Origin: an uncultured Coriobacteriaceae bacterium
GTDB taxonomy: Bacteria; Actinomycetota; Coriobacteriia; Coriobacteriales; Atopobiaceae
Assembly: GCA_902793195.1 (NCBI GenBank)
Contig: CADBCS010000028.1
Coordinates: 1 to 35,645 of the forward strand
Direction of reading: 5' to 3'
Length of the DNA: 35,645 nucleotides
The notes beneath the pieces were generated by a model that was not told where the DNA came from, searched no databases, and was given only the letters and a program-made list of their open reading frames with translations. Shown one piece after another: positions 15,695 to 24,485 of this stretch (position 1 is its first letter; the number at the start of each line of letters is the position of its first letter). The position numbers were made by a program, and so were the translations under genes.

Positions 15695-16992
15695 GCGACT
15701 GGGTCGAGTTCTTCTACTTCTTCATAATCGGTGCGGCGCTGCTGCTCAGCGCCCTGGGACTGTGGTTCAGCGCAGTCGTGCCCATGGCCGATCGCTGGAG
15801 CAAGCGCTTCTTCCTTGCCTACTTTGTCGCCTTCATGCTGAGCTGCCTGTCCAGCATCGTCGAAGGCGCCCTCAGCCAGCATCCCGTCTCGAGCTCGGCA
15901 ACATACCTCACGCTGATTCTGGAGTCGCTGCTGCTCTCGCTGCCTCTGCCTATGCTTACGGTCTACCTGCTGCACTGCTGCGGGGAGGACATGCACCGAA
16001 GCAGGTTATTCCACATTGCGCTTGGTCTGTGGGCGGCATATGCCTCCCTTCTGGCAGTCGCCTCGCTCGTTGACGGCTTCTCCTTCATCACCCCAGACGG
16101 AACGTATTACCGTGGACCCCTGTACCCAATCCTGATCCTGCCGTTGGTCGCGCTCCTGTTCGTCAACTTCGCGGGGGTCATGCGACGCCGCCCGCGACTC
16201 TCCCACAAGGCCCTCCTTGGCTTTGTCGTCGCCATAGTGCCCATGACGGCGGCGATGATCGTGCAGCTGTTCGTCGACGTCTTTCCGCTCATCGACATTG
16301 CCATCGTTCTCTCCGCCCTGTCCATGTACAGCTTTGCTCTGTCCGACCAGATCGAGCGGGACCTGAGCCACCAGCGCGAGATTGCCCGCCAGCAACAGCA
16401 AATCGCCCACGAGCGCGCGAGCGTCATGGTGCTGCAGATGCGCCCCCATTTTATCTACAACACCTTGATGAGCATCTACAGCCTCTGCAACCTCGACCCC
16501 CAGAAGGCCCGCCAGGTTACGGCGGACTTCACCGATTACCTGCGCAAGAACTTCAACGCCGTCGCCAGCGACAGCGCAATACCGTTCTCTGCGGAGCTCG
16601 AGCACACCCGCGCCTACCTTGCCGTGGAGCAGGCCCGGTTCGAGGACATACTCCTGGTGGACTACGACGTGCAGTACACCCACTTCCGGCTGCCGCCGCT
16701 GACTCTGCAACCCATTGCAGAAAACGCCGTCAAGCATGGCATGGACCCATATGCAGGGCCCCTGCGCGTCTCCATTCGAACGCGGCGCACGAACGCCGGC
16801 ATCGAGGTCGCCGTGGAGGACAACGGCCCCGGCTTCGACCCCTACGACGAGCACAGGCGGCACACCACGCTCACGAACATCTGCCAGAGGCTGGAGATGA
16901 TGTGCGGGGGCAGCATGGACATCAAGCCCCGCGTGGGTGGGGGCACGGTGGTGACCATGACGATTCCCCTCGCGCAGGCCCTCCCCGGTTGA
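15691..16992 (+). CDS. LytS/His_kinase-type membrane sensor histidine kinase
   Basis: A 433-aa sensor kinase. About seven hydrophobic segments fill residues 5-215, with no large extracellular domain, so the signal is likely sensed in or near the membrane. A coiled linker (220-245, rich in Gln/Arg) leads to the phosphoacceptor His253 in MRPHFIYNTL, the hallmark of the His_kinase (LytS/YpdA) family. The ATP-binding domain has PIAENAVKHG and VEDNGPGFD. Start is a GTG at 15691 overlapping the regulator stop (GTGA). The pair therefore forms a complete two-component system with an atypical regulator. A terminator-like hairpin follows at 17063. Ligand unknown. Confidence 0.92.
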   Translation: MSDWVEFFYFFIIGAALLLSALGLWFSAVVPMADRWSKRFFLAYFVAFMLSCLSSIVEGALSQHPVSSSATYLTLILESLLLSLPLPMLTVYLLHCCGEDMHRSRLFHIALGLWAAYASLLAVASLVDGFSFITPDGTYYRGPLYPILILPLVALLFVNFAGVMRRRPRLSHKALLGFVVAIVPMTAAMIVQLFVDVFPLIDIAIVLSALSMYSFALSDQIERDLSHQREIARQQQQIAHERASVMVLQMRPHFIYNTLMSIYSLCNLDPQKARQVTADFTDYLRKNFNAVASDSAIPFSAELEHTRAYLAVEQARFEDILLVDYDVQYTHFRLPPLTLQPIAENAVKHGMDPYAGPLRVSIRTRRTNAGIEVAVEDNGPGFDPYDEHRRHTTLTNICQRLEMMCGGSMDIKPRVGGGTVVTMTIPLAQALPG

Positions 16993-17062
16993 GTGAGAGA
17001 ACCGCGCGCAGACTACGTAAAAACCGACCTCCCCATTCGGAACAACAGGATTTCACTCATCT

Positions 17063-17082
17063 ACTACTGTGACAGTAGTTTT
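17063..17082 (+). terminator. Terminator of the two-component operon
   Basis: ACTACTG (17063-17069) and CAGTAGT (17073-17079) form a 7-bp stem with a TGA loop, followed by TTT. It lies between the convergent kinase and cystatin-like genes; only the plus side has a T-run. Confidence 0.6.
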
Positions 17083-17106
17083 GTATTGGCTCGTTCGCCG
17101 GCCCGC

Positions 17107-17880
17107 CTACACGTACGCAAGCAGGTCGAGAGGCTGCACGGAGGTGAACTCCGCGTTGCCCTCGAGGTCGGCGTAGACCTGAGCCACATACAGCGTCGGC
17201 TTGGCGTTCTGGACCACCGGGGCACCCTGGCAGAGCACGAGGTAGTTGGTGCCGGCAACGACCTGCGTTCCCAGCTGGGCCATAGGGGCCAGATTCACGC
17301 CATCGTAGTTCTTCGACGCCTTGGCAAAGGCCTCGTGAGCGTCCTCGGTAAGAACGGCGGCGTTGGAGGGCTCGCGAACCTCCCACGCCCCCACAAGCTC
17401 GCTCGAATCTTGGGCGTCGCTGACAACCTTGATGTTGGCGAGGTCGATGTCGTTGACGCCGGTCACGCTCGCGTTTCCCTCCAGGTCGGCATACACCACG
17501 GCGACGGCCCAGTGCGCTGCGGGGTCTGCCGTTACCGGCGTCACCTTGCACAGGTAGGCGTAGTTGGTGCCCGACACCAGTTGCGTTGCGACAACCGTCA
17601 CCGGCTCGAGCTTGGCACCCACGTACTCGGCCGTGGCCTTCGCAAAGACCTCCTGCTCCTCCTCGGATAAGGAAGCCATCGTCTCGGGGGTCACGGTCCA
17701 ACCACCTGCGAGTTGCTCCTTCTCGGTTGGGACTTCCTCGGGCGCGGGTTCTACCTGTTCGGTCTGCTCGGTCTTCTGAGCCGCCGGCTCGCTGGCGGCC
17801 TGCTGAGACGCACAGCCAAGCAGCGGTGCGAAGGCGAGCGTTCCCGCAAGAGCGATTGCTGCAAAAGTCTTCTGGTTCAT
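17107..17880 (-). CDS. Lipoprotein with two cystatin-like domains
   Basis: A 257-aa lipoprotein: signal peptide with lipobox LLGC (Cys23), a Glu/Gln/Pro-rich tether (28-57), then two similar domains (about 58-155 and 162-257). Each has a Gly-Gly/Ala-Trp start (GGW 59-61; GAW 164-166), an amphipathic helix (EEEQEVFAKATAEYVGAKL; HEAFAKASKNYDGVNL) and the loop QLVSGTNY (100-107) or QVVAGTNY (206-213). That loop is the QxVxG hairpin of cystatins, and helix-then-QxVxG is the cystatin order. In cystatins it inserts into papain-like proteases. Here it may inhibit a secreted protease or merely keep the fold. It lies downstream of, and in the same direction as, the M13 peptidase gene. GGGAGG precedes the ATG at 17880. 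Confidence 0.8.
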   Translation of the reverse strand: MNQKTFAAIALAGTLAFAPLLGCASQQAASEPAAQKTEQTEQVEPAPEEVPTEKEQLAGGWTVTPETMASLSEEEQEVFAKATAEYVGAKLEPVTVVATQLVSGTNYAYLCKVTPVTADPAAHWAVAVVYADLEGNASVTGVNDIDLANIKVVSDAQDSSELVGAWEVREPSNAAVLTEDAHEAFAKASKNYDGVNLAPMAQLGTQVVAGTNYLVLCQGAPVVQNAKPTLYVAQVYADLEGNAEFTSVQPLDLLAYV

Positions 17881-18237
17881 GATGACGCCTCCCCTGGTTT
17901 TGGGCGCACCTGCCTATATCATGCGTCCTTGTCCTCTTCTACGCGATTATGCGCGACATGTCTCGCCCACATGCGGCGCATACACTTCCTTCACATGGCG
18001 ACCGCGAGCCCATCCCAAAAGCAGTGGATGAAATGGTGCGGCAAGGCCGAGACGGCACTTCACTCGCGTCAAGCGCGGCATTGGTGCAAGACCCCCGACG
18101 AAGCAGAAAACGACCTAACCCTGATACGAACTAAGCCATCGGTCCTCCTCAGGGACACCCTCACAAGAGAGGCGCCCGCCGGTAGTAGCATAACCACCGT
18201 CGGGCACCCCCCGCTAGCTCACACGAGCGTAATGGCG
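17881..18237. other. Intergenic 357 nt between peptidase and cystatin-like gene
   Basis: No gene is supported; a 61-codon plus-strand frame at 17949 has no ribosome binding site or recognisable product. A 10-bp stem with one mismatch (18174-18183 with 18196-18205) lies just past the peptidase stop. On the minus strand it is followed by a weak T/C tract, so it may terminate the peptidase transcript. Confidence 0.4.
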
Positions 18238-20379
18238 CTAGGCCTTCTCACCCCAGATGTTGATGCGCTGCTCGGGGGGGAGGTACATGCCGTCGCCCTC
18301 CTTCACACCAAGCGCGTCGTACATCTCGTCACACATTTGCGAGCACACGTTCATGCGCAAGTTGTTGAGCGGGTGCGTGTCGGCCAGAAGGGTCACGAAC
18401 GTATTTTGGTCGGCCACCTGTGCCCACGTATTACCAAACTTGGTGCAGAACTGGTCGTAGTCGAAGCCATCGGTCTTTTTTGCCAAAAGCATTGCCGCCT
18501 GCATGCCGGAGAGGTCGGCCCCCGCCTCCGCGATGAGGTTTTGTCCGTCGCATGTAACTCCCGGCAGAGGCTCGATGGCGCTAAAGTAATCGACTAGCTT
18601 CGTGGTCCTCTGCGTAAAGGCCTCGACATCCTCGTCGGTAAATATGGGACTGGCCTCGCCGTAGGCGTTGCATTGAGAGCCAAGGAAATCGAATCCGTGA
18701 CTGATCTCGTGGGCGATGGTAAACCCGAGCGAGGCGAGCAGGTCGGTATCGCTCATGTCGGCATTGTAGATGAGGCTCGACATGTAGCCGGGGTTGAGGT
18801 TGATGGAGTTGTTGGACGAATCGTAGAACGCGTTCATTACGGTGGGGCCAATCGAGAACCATGAGGCCACCGCACGCGCGGGCTGCCCGACTTCCTCGCT
18901 CTCGCGATCGATGCGGTACTGCTTGAGCGTGAGGTAATTGCTCATGAGCGTGCCGCCGTCCTCGGTGGTCTTGAGCTTGATGTCGCTGTAATCAAAGTAG
19001 CCGCCCTCGGGTTCGAGGATATTGAGCGTCATGTGGTCGAGCTTCTCGAGTAGGTTGGCCTTCGACTCGTCGCCAACCCACGTGGTCTTGGAGATCAGGT
19101 CGCGATACTCGCTCAGCAGGTCGTTGGCCATCGACTCCATGCGTGACTTCGCGTCGGGCCCCAGCACGTCGCTCACGTACGTCTTGGCCACGACCTGCGA
19201 GAGGGTGTCGAGGTTGTTGCAGGCGTTGTATGCGAAGGTGGCGCTGTCGGGCACGGGCGCGCCGACCGACTCCAGCTGCGCGTTCACACCGGACGGATCG
19301 CGGTACGGGCGGGTCTCCTGCAGGACCTTGGCCTTTGTGATGAGCTTGAGCGACTCGAGGTTATCGTTGGTCCAGCAGTCGTTGAAGGCCTTGAGGCACT
19401 CGGCCTGTACGATGTAGAGTGACGAATTGTCCTTCTTCAGCTTTGCGAGCGTCTCCGTGAGGGGGAAGTTGGGGCTGAGCGCAGTCATCTCTTCGGGCGT
19501 CAGCGCGCTTTCCTTGGTGGCCTTTGCCGCAGTACCGAATTCGGACTTGAGATACTTGCCACCGTATTCGGCGTACTTTGCGTACGTCTTCTCGAAGTCC
19601 ATGAGCGGTTGGATTTTTGCGTTCACCTCATCCTTGTTCATGCCCAATGCCATGAAATCGAGCATGATGTACTGACCCTGCATCAACAGGCCGTTCTGCA
19701 TCGCCTGCTGCATCTCGGGGGTATCGGCGTCCTGGTAGAACATGCCGCCCTGAAGATATGGGTCTGCAAAGAGCAGATTGGGAAAGATGGCAACGCACAT
19801 GCTCTGGCGCAGGTCGTACGTGGCGAGGTTTGCCAGGATGAACGGGCTAAAGGGGAAGTCGTCGGCCAAAAGAAGGGCGTTGAGCTCGTCAAGCGACTTC
19901 ACGGCGTCGATGCGGTCGAGGTAGGGCTGGACCTCGGAGAGCCCAGTCTTCTTGAGCGTTTCCGCATCGAGGGCCTGACGATAGAAGATGCGAAGCTGGT
20001 CCAACTCGGGATTCGACTTGGATTCGTCATTGACGATGCCGGCGATCGCGGTCGGGAATTCCGAGGAATGGGCAAGCATGTTTCCAGCGGGCTGAGCCTG
20101 GTGCTCATTGAGCCAGTCGTAGGCGTAGTGAGTGTACAGGTCGTCCTTCGCCTCGGGTGCCTGAGTGGGCAGGTTGCCCTGAAGCATGCTGCTCACCCAA
20201 GGTTTGCCGACGAGCTCGCCGGTCGCGGCTGCCGTAGGCACCGACGATGCGTCAGGGTTCGTGCCAGCCGAAGAGCTGGAGGAATTGCTCGCGTCTCCTC
20301 CGCATCCCACAAGGCCGAGCGTCGCCACAAGCAGCAAGCTCATGAATGTTGCAAGCGATTTTCTTCTGCGGTCCCTCAC
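18238..20379 (-). CDS. M13-family zinc metallopeptidase, lipoprotein
   Basis: A 713-aa extracytoplasmic peptidase of the neprilysin/PepO (M13) family. A lipobox GLVGC near residue 26 anchors it to the membrane. The zinc site is HEISHGFD (557-564), the third ligand is Glu618 in EAGAD (ExxxD), and the family end NNLRMNVCSQMCDEMYDALG with MYLPPEQRINIW closes the protein. Substrate-side NPGYMSSLIYNA replaces the usual NAYY(S/N)P-type stretch, and the third-ligand motif (IAEAGAD) differs from the common ENIAD, so this is a divergent branch. Usual M13 length is 630-700 aa. Start is a GTG at 20379 with GGAGGGA upstream. The signal region is followed by a serine-rich tether (31-50). A cystatin-like lipoprotein lies downstream. 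Confidence 0.9.
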   Translation of the reverse strand: MRDRRRKSLATFMSLLLVATLGLVGCGGDASNSSSSSAGTNPDASSVPTAAATGELVGKPWVSSMLQGNLPTQAPEAKDDLYTHYAYDWLNEHQAQPAGNMLAHSSEFPTAIAGIVNDESKSNPELDQLRIFYRQALDAETLKKTGLSEVQPYLDRIDAVKSLDELNALLLADDFPFSPFILANLATYDLRQSMCVAIFPNLLFADPYLQGGMFYQDADTPEMQQAMQNGLLMQGQYIMLDFMALGMNKDEVNAKIQPLMDFEKTYAKYAEYGGKYLKSEFGTAAKATKESALTPEEMTALSPNFPLTETLAKLKKDNSSLYIVQAECLKAFNDCWTNDNLESLKLITKAKVLQETRPYRDPSGVNAQLESVGAPVPDSATFAYNACNNLDTLSQVVAKTYVSDVLGPDAKSRMESMANDLLSEYRDLISKTTWVGDESKANLLEKLDHMTLNILEPEGGYFDYSDIKLKTTEDGGTLMSNYLTLKQYRIDRESEEVGQPARAVASWFSIGPTVMNAFYDSSNNSINLNPGYMSSLIYNADMSDTDLLASLGFTIAHEISHGFDFLGSQCNAYGEASPIFTDEDVEAFTQRTTKLVDYFSAIEPLPGVTCDGQNLIAEAGADLSGMQAAMLLAKKTDGFDYDQFCTKFGNTWAQVADQNTFVTLLADTHPLNNLRMNVCSQMCDEMYDALGVKEGDGMYLPPEQRINIWGEKA

Positions 20380-20410
20380 GTTGTTCCCTCCTCCGTCTTG
20401 GGTTTTGCAC

Positions 20411-20463
20411 CAGATGCTCCAAGCATCTGCGGAGCCTACTCATAGGTATGTATGCTAGCATAC
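20411..20463 (-). promoter_or_regulatory. Leader hairpin and palindromic operator upstream of the peptidase
   Basis: CAGATGCT/AGCATCTG form an 8-bp hairpin with a 3-nt loop (20411-20429) in the presumed leader. Just upstream, a perfect 14-bp palindrome GTATGCTAGCATAC (20450-20463) overlaps an AT-rich patch that could hold the -10. It looks like an operator for a dimeric repressor. Confidence 0.5.
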
Positions 20464-20742
20464 CCATATCCCACCAAGATGATGGAAGCGGCGAGACGCG
20501 CGCACGCGCCTGCTCTCCGACTGGAAGGTCGCCTGAGGAAAGGGGCCAAAACCCCCTTTCTCAGTTCCAGGAAGGCCTTGGCACAGGTCTGCGTGGCGCC
20601 CTGAAAGTCAGTCTCAGGGGCGGCAGATCAAGAAAGGGCCAGGGACGACGCCACGAAACATTCCGAGCAAAAGCCATGGGCTAATCCCAAAACCTGCGGG
20701 CGAACAAGGCCACCCAGTCGGGTAAAGCTCCGCCCGCGGCCC
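20464..20742. other. Intergenic 279 nt upstream of the symporter remnant
   Basis: No gene recognised. It contains one hairpin (GAAAGGGG with CCCCTTTC, about 20537-20563) with no T-run on either side. The symporter sequence does not continue upstream into this stretch. Confidence 0.4.
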
Positions 20743-20973
20743 ATTGGTGATATCGGTTGTGGAGCGCCGGGAATCCCGGGCGCCGGGCTCATATGCCTGT
20801 CGGTCCTGCTTGCCCAAATGAACGTCCCCGTAGAGGCCATTGGCCTGATGATGGGAATAGACGCCCTGGTGGGCATGTTCCGAACCGTGGGCAACTGCTC
20901 CGGCGACGTGGTGGCAAGCTTGGTTGTTGCCAAGAAGGAGCACGCGCTGGACATGGAGACGTACAGCAAGTAA
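20743..20973 (+). pseudogene. C-terminal fragment of a dicarboxylate/amino acid:cation symporter
   Basis: The frame ending at TAA 20971-20973 reads IGDIGCGAPGIPGAGLICL, then LAQMNVPVEAIGLMMGID, then MFRTVGNCSGDVVASLVVAKKE. This is the C-terminal end of the DAACS (glutamate/serine symporter) family: the GxPGAG loop, the last transport helices and the 'MFRT..N..GD' motif. Nothing upstream of residue IGDIG matches, and no start codon or ribosome binding site serves it, so the first ~80% of the gene is gone. The tail itself has no stop or frameshift. A lipoprotein gene starts 53 nt later. Confidence 0.8.
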
Positions 20974-21025
20974 CCTTACGGCATCGAGGCGCATAACGAG
21001 GCGGATGCGACCGGAACGGAGGAAT

Positions 21026-21973
21026 ATGGTTAACAGTTGTGTGCGCGACCATGCGCGCCTGGTGCGCAAACAGCTTGGAAGCGTGCTTACGATGGCCGCA
21101 CTCTCACTTGCCGCGACGTCGCCCATGGCGGGATGCGCGCAGAGTTCGTTGGTTTCCGATGCTGGTGATGGTCGGGCAACCGAGTCGTGGGCTCTCACGA
21201 AGACGGTGGAGGTTGACGGCAGGCAGGGGATCGCGGCCGAAAACGGGTGGTATTGGGTGAGCGGCTCGACCACCTTGTCGAAGTATGACCGCAACTGGAA
21301 TCTTGTTGCGACCAACGATGCCCCCTTCAAGAAGGGCTACGAGCTCGAGGTCAACCACATCGGCGATATCGACGTGTACAACAATGAGGTGTACTGCGGG
21401 GTAGAGCTCTTTGAGGATGGCGTTGCCTCAAACATCCAGATCGCCGTCTACGACGCAGACACGCTGGAGCTCAAGCGCACGTTCAATTTCGAGCGGAGCA
21501 GCGGACAAGACGAGTGCAGCGGCATCTGCGTGAATCCCGACACGCGGATTGTTTCCATGTGCTCGTGGACCGGCACGGGCGACCACATCTATAACTACGA
21601 CCTTAGCACGGGGTCTTATCTGGGAAAGGTGCGTCTCTCTCCTGCGCCAACATGGATACAGGGAATTGCCTACCACGATGGCGCCTACTACCTTACTGCC
21701 GACGACGGCGATGCGGACGAGGGCGCCCCCGACCACGTCTATAGCTTCGAACCTGCTGACGGGGCGTCCAAGGCGCAGGTGAGGCCCGCGAAGGCAGTCG
21801 ACGACGTTCGGCTGCAAGGCGAGATCGAGGGCCTGAGCTTCGACGAGGGGTCGAACGAGATGCTCGTGCTGTACAACCGCGGCGCGAGGATCAAGCAGGG
21901 CATGCCGGTTGGCTTTTACGATGGCTATGACCACGAGATCCACGAGGTGTATGTGTACGGCGCGAGACCGTAG
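21026..21973 (+). CDS. Lipoprotein with beta-propeller-like domain
   Basis: A 315-aa exported protein. Arginine/lysine-rich N-terminus, hydrophobic stretch (18-31) and lipobox PMAGC with Cys37 indicate lipid anchoring. The mature part has repeated beta-rich blades with W-x-V-x-G, YDRNWNLVAT, VYDADTLELKRTF, YNYDLSTGSYLGKV and VYSFEPADG, the spacing expected for a six- or seven-bladed propeller. Two acidic loops (DDGDADEGAPD) could bind calcium. No family could be named and no catalytic residues are claimed. ATG at 21026 follows GGAGGAAT; an upstream in-frame ATG at 21005 is less well placed. It follows a symporter remnant and precedes a broken XRE gene. Confidence 0.75.
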   Translation: MVNSCVRDHARLVRKQLGSVLTMAALSLAATSPMAGCAQSSLVSDAGDGRATESWALTKTVEVDGRQGIAAENGWYWVSGSTTLSKYDRNWNLVATNDAPFKKGYELEVNHIGDIDVYNNEVYCGVELFEDGVASNIQIAVYDADTLELKRTFNFERSSGQDECSGICVNPDTRIVSMCSWTGTGDHIYNYDLSTGSYLGKVRLSPAPTWIQGIAYHDGAYYLTADDGDADEGAPDHVYSFEPADGASKAQVRPAKAVDDVRLQGEIEGLSFDEGSNEMLVLYNRGARIKQGMPVGFYDGYDHEIHEVYVYGARP

Positions 21974-22053
21974 ATTCCCTCGCCTTAACTGGAGGGGTAC
22001 CCCCCTGGGTTCGCTGGCGATTGGATCCGCAAGGCATTGCGGAAGGAGCTGCG

Positions 22054-22418
22054 ATGAGCGGACAAGCCGTAATCATCCCGGGGAACGCGGGCAAGTATGC
22101 GCCGGAGCGACGCAAGGAGCTTGGGATGACCCAGCGCGAGCTTGCCAGAAGGTCCGGCGTCTCGGAGCACACGATTTGCTCGTTCGAGCTCGGCGAGAAA
22201 CCCGGCATGCATCTTAACAAGCTGCTCGCGGTCTACCGGGCCTCGGCCTGTCGCTCGTGGTGGAAAGGGCCGACTCCACCGATGCGCCCGCCCAAGGCGA
22301 GTGTTCCCGGGAGCAGGCAATCGCCGACTTCCTTGCCCAGACGAGTGGGGGCTCCCATGGCCAAGTTAACCTGTTCTGTATCATCGGGAGTGTGTCGGCG
22401 GGACGCCGAACAGACTGA
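22054..22418 (+). pseudogene. XRE-family (HipB-like) regulator, frameshifted
   Basis: The first frame reads an XRE helix-turn-helix: ERRKELGMTQRELARRSGVS, then HTICSFELGEKPGMHLNKLLAVYRA. Near 22244 the reading changes; the -1 frame continues LGLSLVVERADS... to a TGA at 22416-22418. Restoring one C at about 22243-22245 joins them as VYRALGLSLVVE, typical of HipB-like proteins, giving about 121 aa. GGAAGGAG precedes the ATG. The intact HTH could still be made as a truncated protein. A HipA-like kinase lies 1 kb downstream, so this may be the ruin of its former partner. Confidence 0.7.
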
Positions 22419-22582
22419 GTGCCACGACGAGGGTCGTGAACAGGCTCATCTCGAGCCTAGGCAACCTCCCCGAACACATGTTGTCTTTTCGCTATGAGCC
22501 TCTCCCCTTCCGCGGACCATGCCTCGCATGGAAGAGCTGTTTTCCGTTCCACGTGAACGGGCCCGACCCCTGCCACCCATCT

Positions 22583-22608
22583 GGAACGAAAAACCCGTCC
22601 CCCGTTCC
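22583..22608. repeat. Degenerate GGAAC..GTTCC palindromic repeat
   Basis: GGAACG and CGTTCC bracket AAAAACCCGTCCC. The arrangement resembles the 3600-3630 repeat (GGTTCC...GGGACCGTCCC...GGAACC). It abuts the truncated start of the acetolactate decarboxylase remnant. Confidence 0.5.
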
Positions 22609-22613
22609 CGGTC

Positions 22614-23192
22614 ATGCTCGACGGCCAGGTGTGGCAGGCTGCCGGCGACGGCAGCGTCAACCTCATGGAGGACACCGCAACCATTCCCTATGGCAACGTC
22701 ACCTTCCTCGACTCCGACGAGACCCTCGACGTCTCCGGCGCCGAGAGCTTCGAGGCCCTGCTCGAGCAGCTCGATGGCCGCGTGACAGAGCTGGGAATCA
22801 ACAACTTCTATGCCGTGCGCATTGACGGCACGTTCGACAAGATGAACGTGCGGAGCGAATACAAGCAGGAGGAGCCCTACCCCACCATCGTCGACGCGCT
22901 CGCCGCCGACCAGACGTTCTTCGACCTCGAGAAGGTGGATGGCAGCATGGTGGGCGTCTATTGCCCGCCCTACATGGCGAGCCTGAACAGCGCCGGCTGG
23001 CATTTCCACTTTGTGACGGCCGACCACAAGCAGGGCGGGCACGTGCTCGACTGCGCGGTTGGCAAGGCCACGGCGACCATCGACCAGACCAAGGAGTTCG
23101 ACCTGGCCCTGCCCGGCTCCCAGAAGTTCGAGGGAACCGACTTTACCGTGGACCGCTCCGCCGACGTGAAGAAGGCCGAGACGAACGAGTAG
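22614..23192 (+). pseudogene. budA: Acetolactate decarboxylase lacking its N-terminus
   Basis: 192 codons matching the last three quarters of alpha-acetolactate decarboxylase, which converts acetolactate to acetoin. Visible are NNFYAVRIDGTFDKMNVRS, VGVYCPPYMASLN, and the metal-binding histidines in GWHFHF and GGHVLD. Normal length is about 240-260 aa; the first ~55 residues, including the conserved GLGTF..LDGE segment before MLDGQVWQ, are missing. An in-frame stop lies about 70 nt upstream of the ATG, and a palindromic repeat occupies the lost region. No ribosome binding site is seen. It is therefore probably a 5'-truncated pseudogene, though the surviving frame is intact. Confidence 0.7.
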
Positions 23193-23295
23193 CCATCGTC
23201 GAAACCCTAAGCTTCAGATATCCGACCGTCGGTTACGAGTTGGGGTGGGCGCTGCTGGGCAAGCCTACGGTGGAGCTTGGGCGGTTGTTCGATTT

Positions 23296-23382
23296 CGAGT
23301 TCGATTCTCCACAGGGTATTCTCACAAAACGGGTCCGTGGCGCTCATGCGCACGGCCATTATTCACTATGATGGAAGAGCCC
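23296..23382. repeat. Degenerate copy of the ~104-bp palindromic element
   Basis: Starts with CGAGTTCGATTCTCC, identical to the first 15 nt of the copies at 30595 and 32472, keeps the central GCGC(TCAT)GCGC stem-like part and GCGCACGG, and ends in a diverged right arm (GATGGAAGAGCCCGTCGA). It ends 18 nt before the HipA-like start codon, so it forms that gene's upstream region. Confidence 0.55.
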
Positions 23383-23399
23383 GTCGAGGAGAGGTTGCG

Positions 23400-24485
23400 A
23401 TGCGATACCAGCTCATGAACAAAAACAAGGTCGTAGCGGTGTTTGGGGAACGCAACGCCTACGGCGAGTATGTGTACGACCTGGTCGAACAGGTCGACGA
23501 CTACCTGCCCTATGGGTTCACTGACATCAATGACTGGATCGACGACCGACAGATCGCCAAGCATCGCACGTCCATCAAGAGGCTCATGCAGGAGCTGGGC
23601 ATCGACAACCGCAAGGGCTTTATAGACATGGTGCGCTGCGTGTCACTCACAGACACCTTTTGGATGAGGGGCGAGAACTCGGAGCTAGCCTGGGAGGACG
23701 TGTCACTCTACACCAACGGCTTCGATGACGTTGTGGCACGCATCGCCTTCGACGGCGTGGGCATGTATGGCCGTCAGTTTTCCAGCACGAGCCCCGAATT
23801 TGGCACGTCGGGCTCGTTCGACAAATGCTGGGTCCGCGAGGCGGATGGACCGCACCTGCTCAAGCGCGGCACGTCGGGCTATGCCAATGCCGGCTTCGAG
23901 CCGTACTCCGAGAAGCTCTGCTCCGACATTCTTGACGCCACCTCCATAGGCCACGTACCCTATTCCCTGCGCAACTACCACGGAAAGCTGGCGTCCGATT
24001 GTCCGCTGTTTACCTCGGAAGAGTTCGGGTTCGTGCCAGCAATCCGTATGTTTGGCAAGCGATTTGGAATCGATGACGTGCTGTCCTTCCTTGCCGACCA
24101 CGGCGGAGACGAGCTCTTCCGCCAGATGCTCGTGATGGACGCCGTGTGCGTGAACGTGGACCGACACGCTGGCAACTACGGCTTTTTGGTGCGCAACGAC
24201 ACGGGTGAGGTACTGGGCATGGCCCCGCTGTTCGACCAGAACATGGCCCTGCTCCCCTACCTCATGGAACATGACGACTTGGACGAGTACCTTTCATACC
24301 AAGAACCAAAAATCGGCGGCGGCTTTGTGGTCGTCGCGCGTGCCATGCTCACCAGCGACATGCGTGCCCGGCTCGTGCAGCTCAAGGACTTTACCTACGA
24401 GGACCCGGGGTTCGGCTACCCCGCTTGGAAGCTGGAGGTCGCCAACCGCATGAAGGACCAGATGATCCGCGACATCCTGGCATAG
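23400..24485 (+). CDS. HipA-like serine/threonine kinase
   Basis: A 361-aa kinase of the HipA-C/CtkA type. The ATP-loop-like SPEFGTSGSFDKCW (131-144), a possible nucleotide lysine at Lys155 (LLKRG), the catalytic loop NVDRHAGNYGF (252-262; Asp254, Asn259) and the metal aspartate in PLFDQN (Asp279) are all present. HipA phosphorylates translation factors such as GltX to cause growth arrest; stand-alone HipA-like kinases such as CtkA have other targets. The HipA N-terminal domain is not obvious, favouring the solo type. ATG at 23400 with GGAGAGG is preferred over an earlier in-frame ATG. A broken XRE gene 1 kb upstream may have been the antitoxin. Confidence 0.85.
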   Translation: MRYQLMNKNKVVAVFGERNAYGEYVYDLVEQVDDYLPYGFTDINDWIDDRQIAKHRTSIKRLMQELGIDNRKGFIDMVRCVSLTDTFWMRGENSELAWEDVSLYTNGFDDVVARIAFDGVGMYGRQFSSTSPEFGTSGSFDKCWVREADGPHLLKRGTSGYANAGFEPYSEKLCSDILDATSIGHVPYSLRNYHGKLASDCPLFTSEEFGFVPAIRMFGKRFGIDDVLSFLADHGGDELFRQMLVMDAVCVNVDRHAGNYGFLVRNDTGEVLGMAPLFDQNMALLPYLMEHDDLDEYLSYQEPKIGGGFVVVARAMLTSDMRARLVQLKDFTYEDPGFGYPAWKLEVANRMKDQMIRDILA

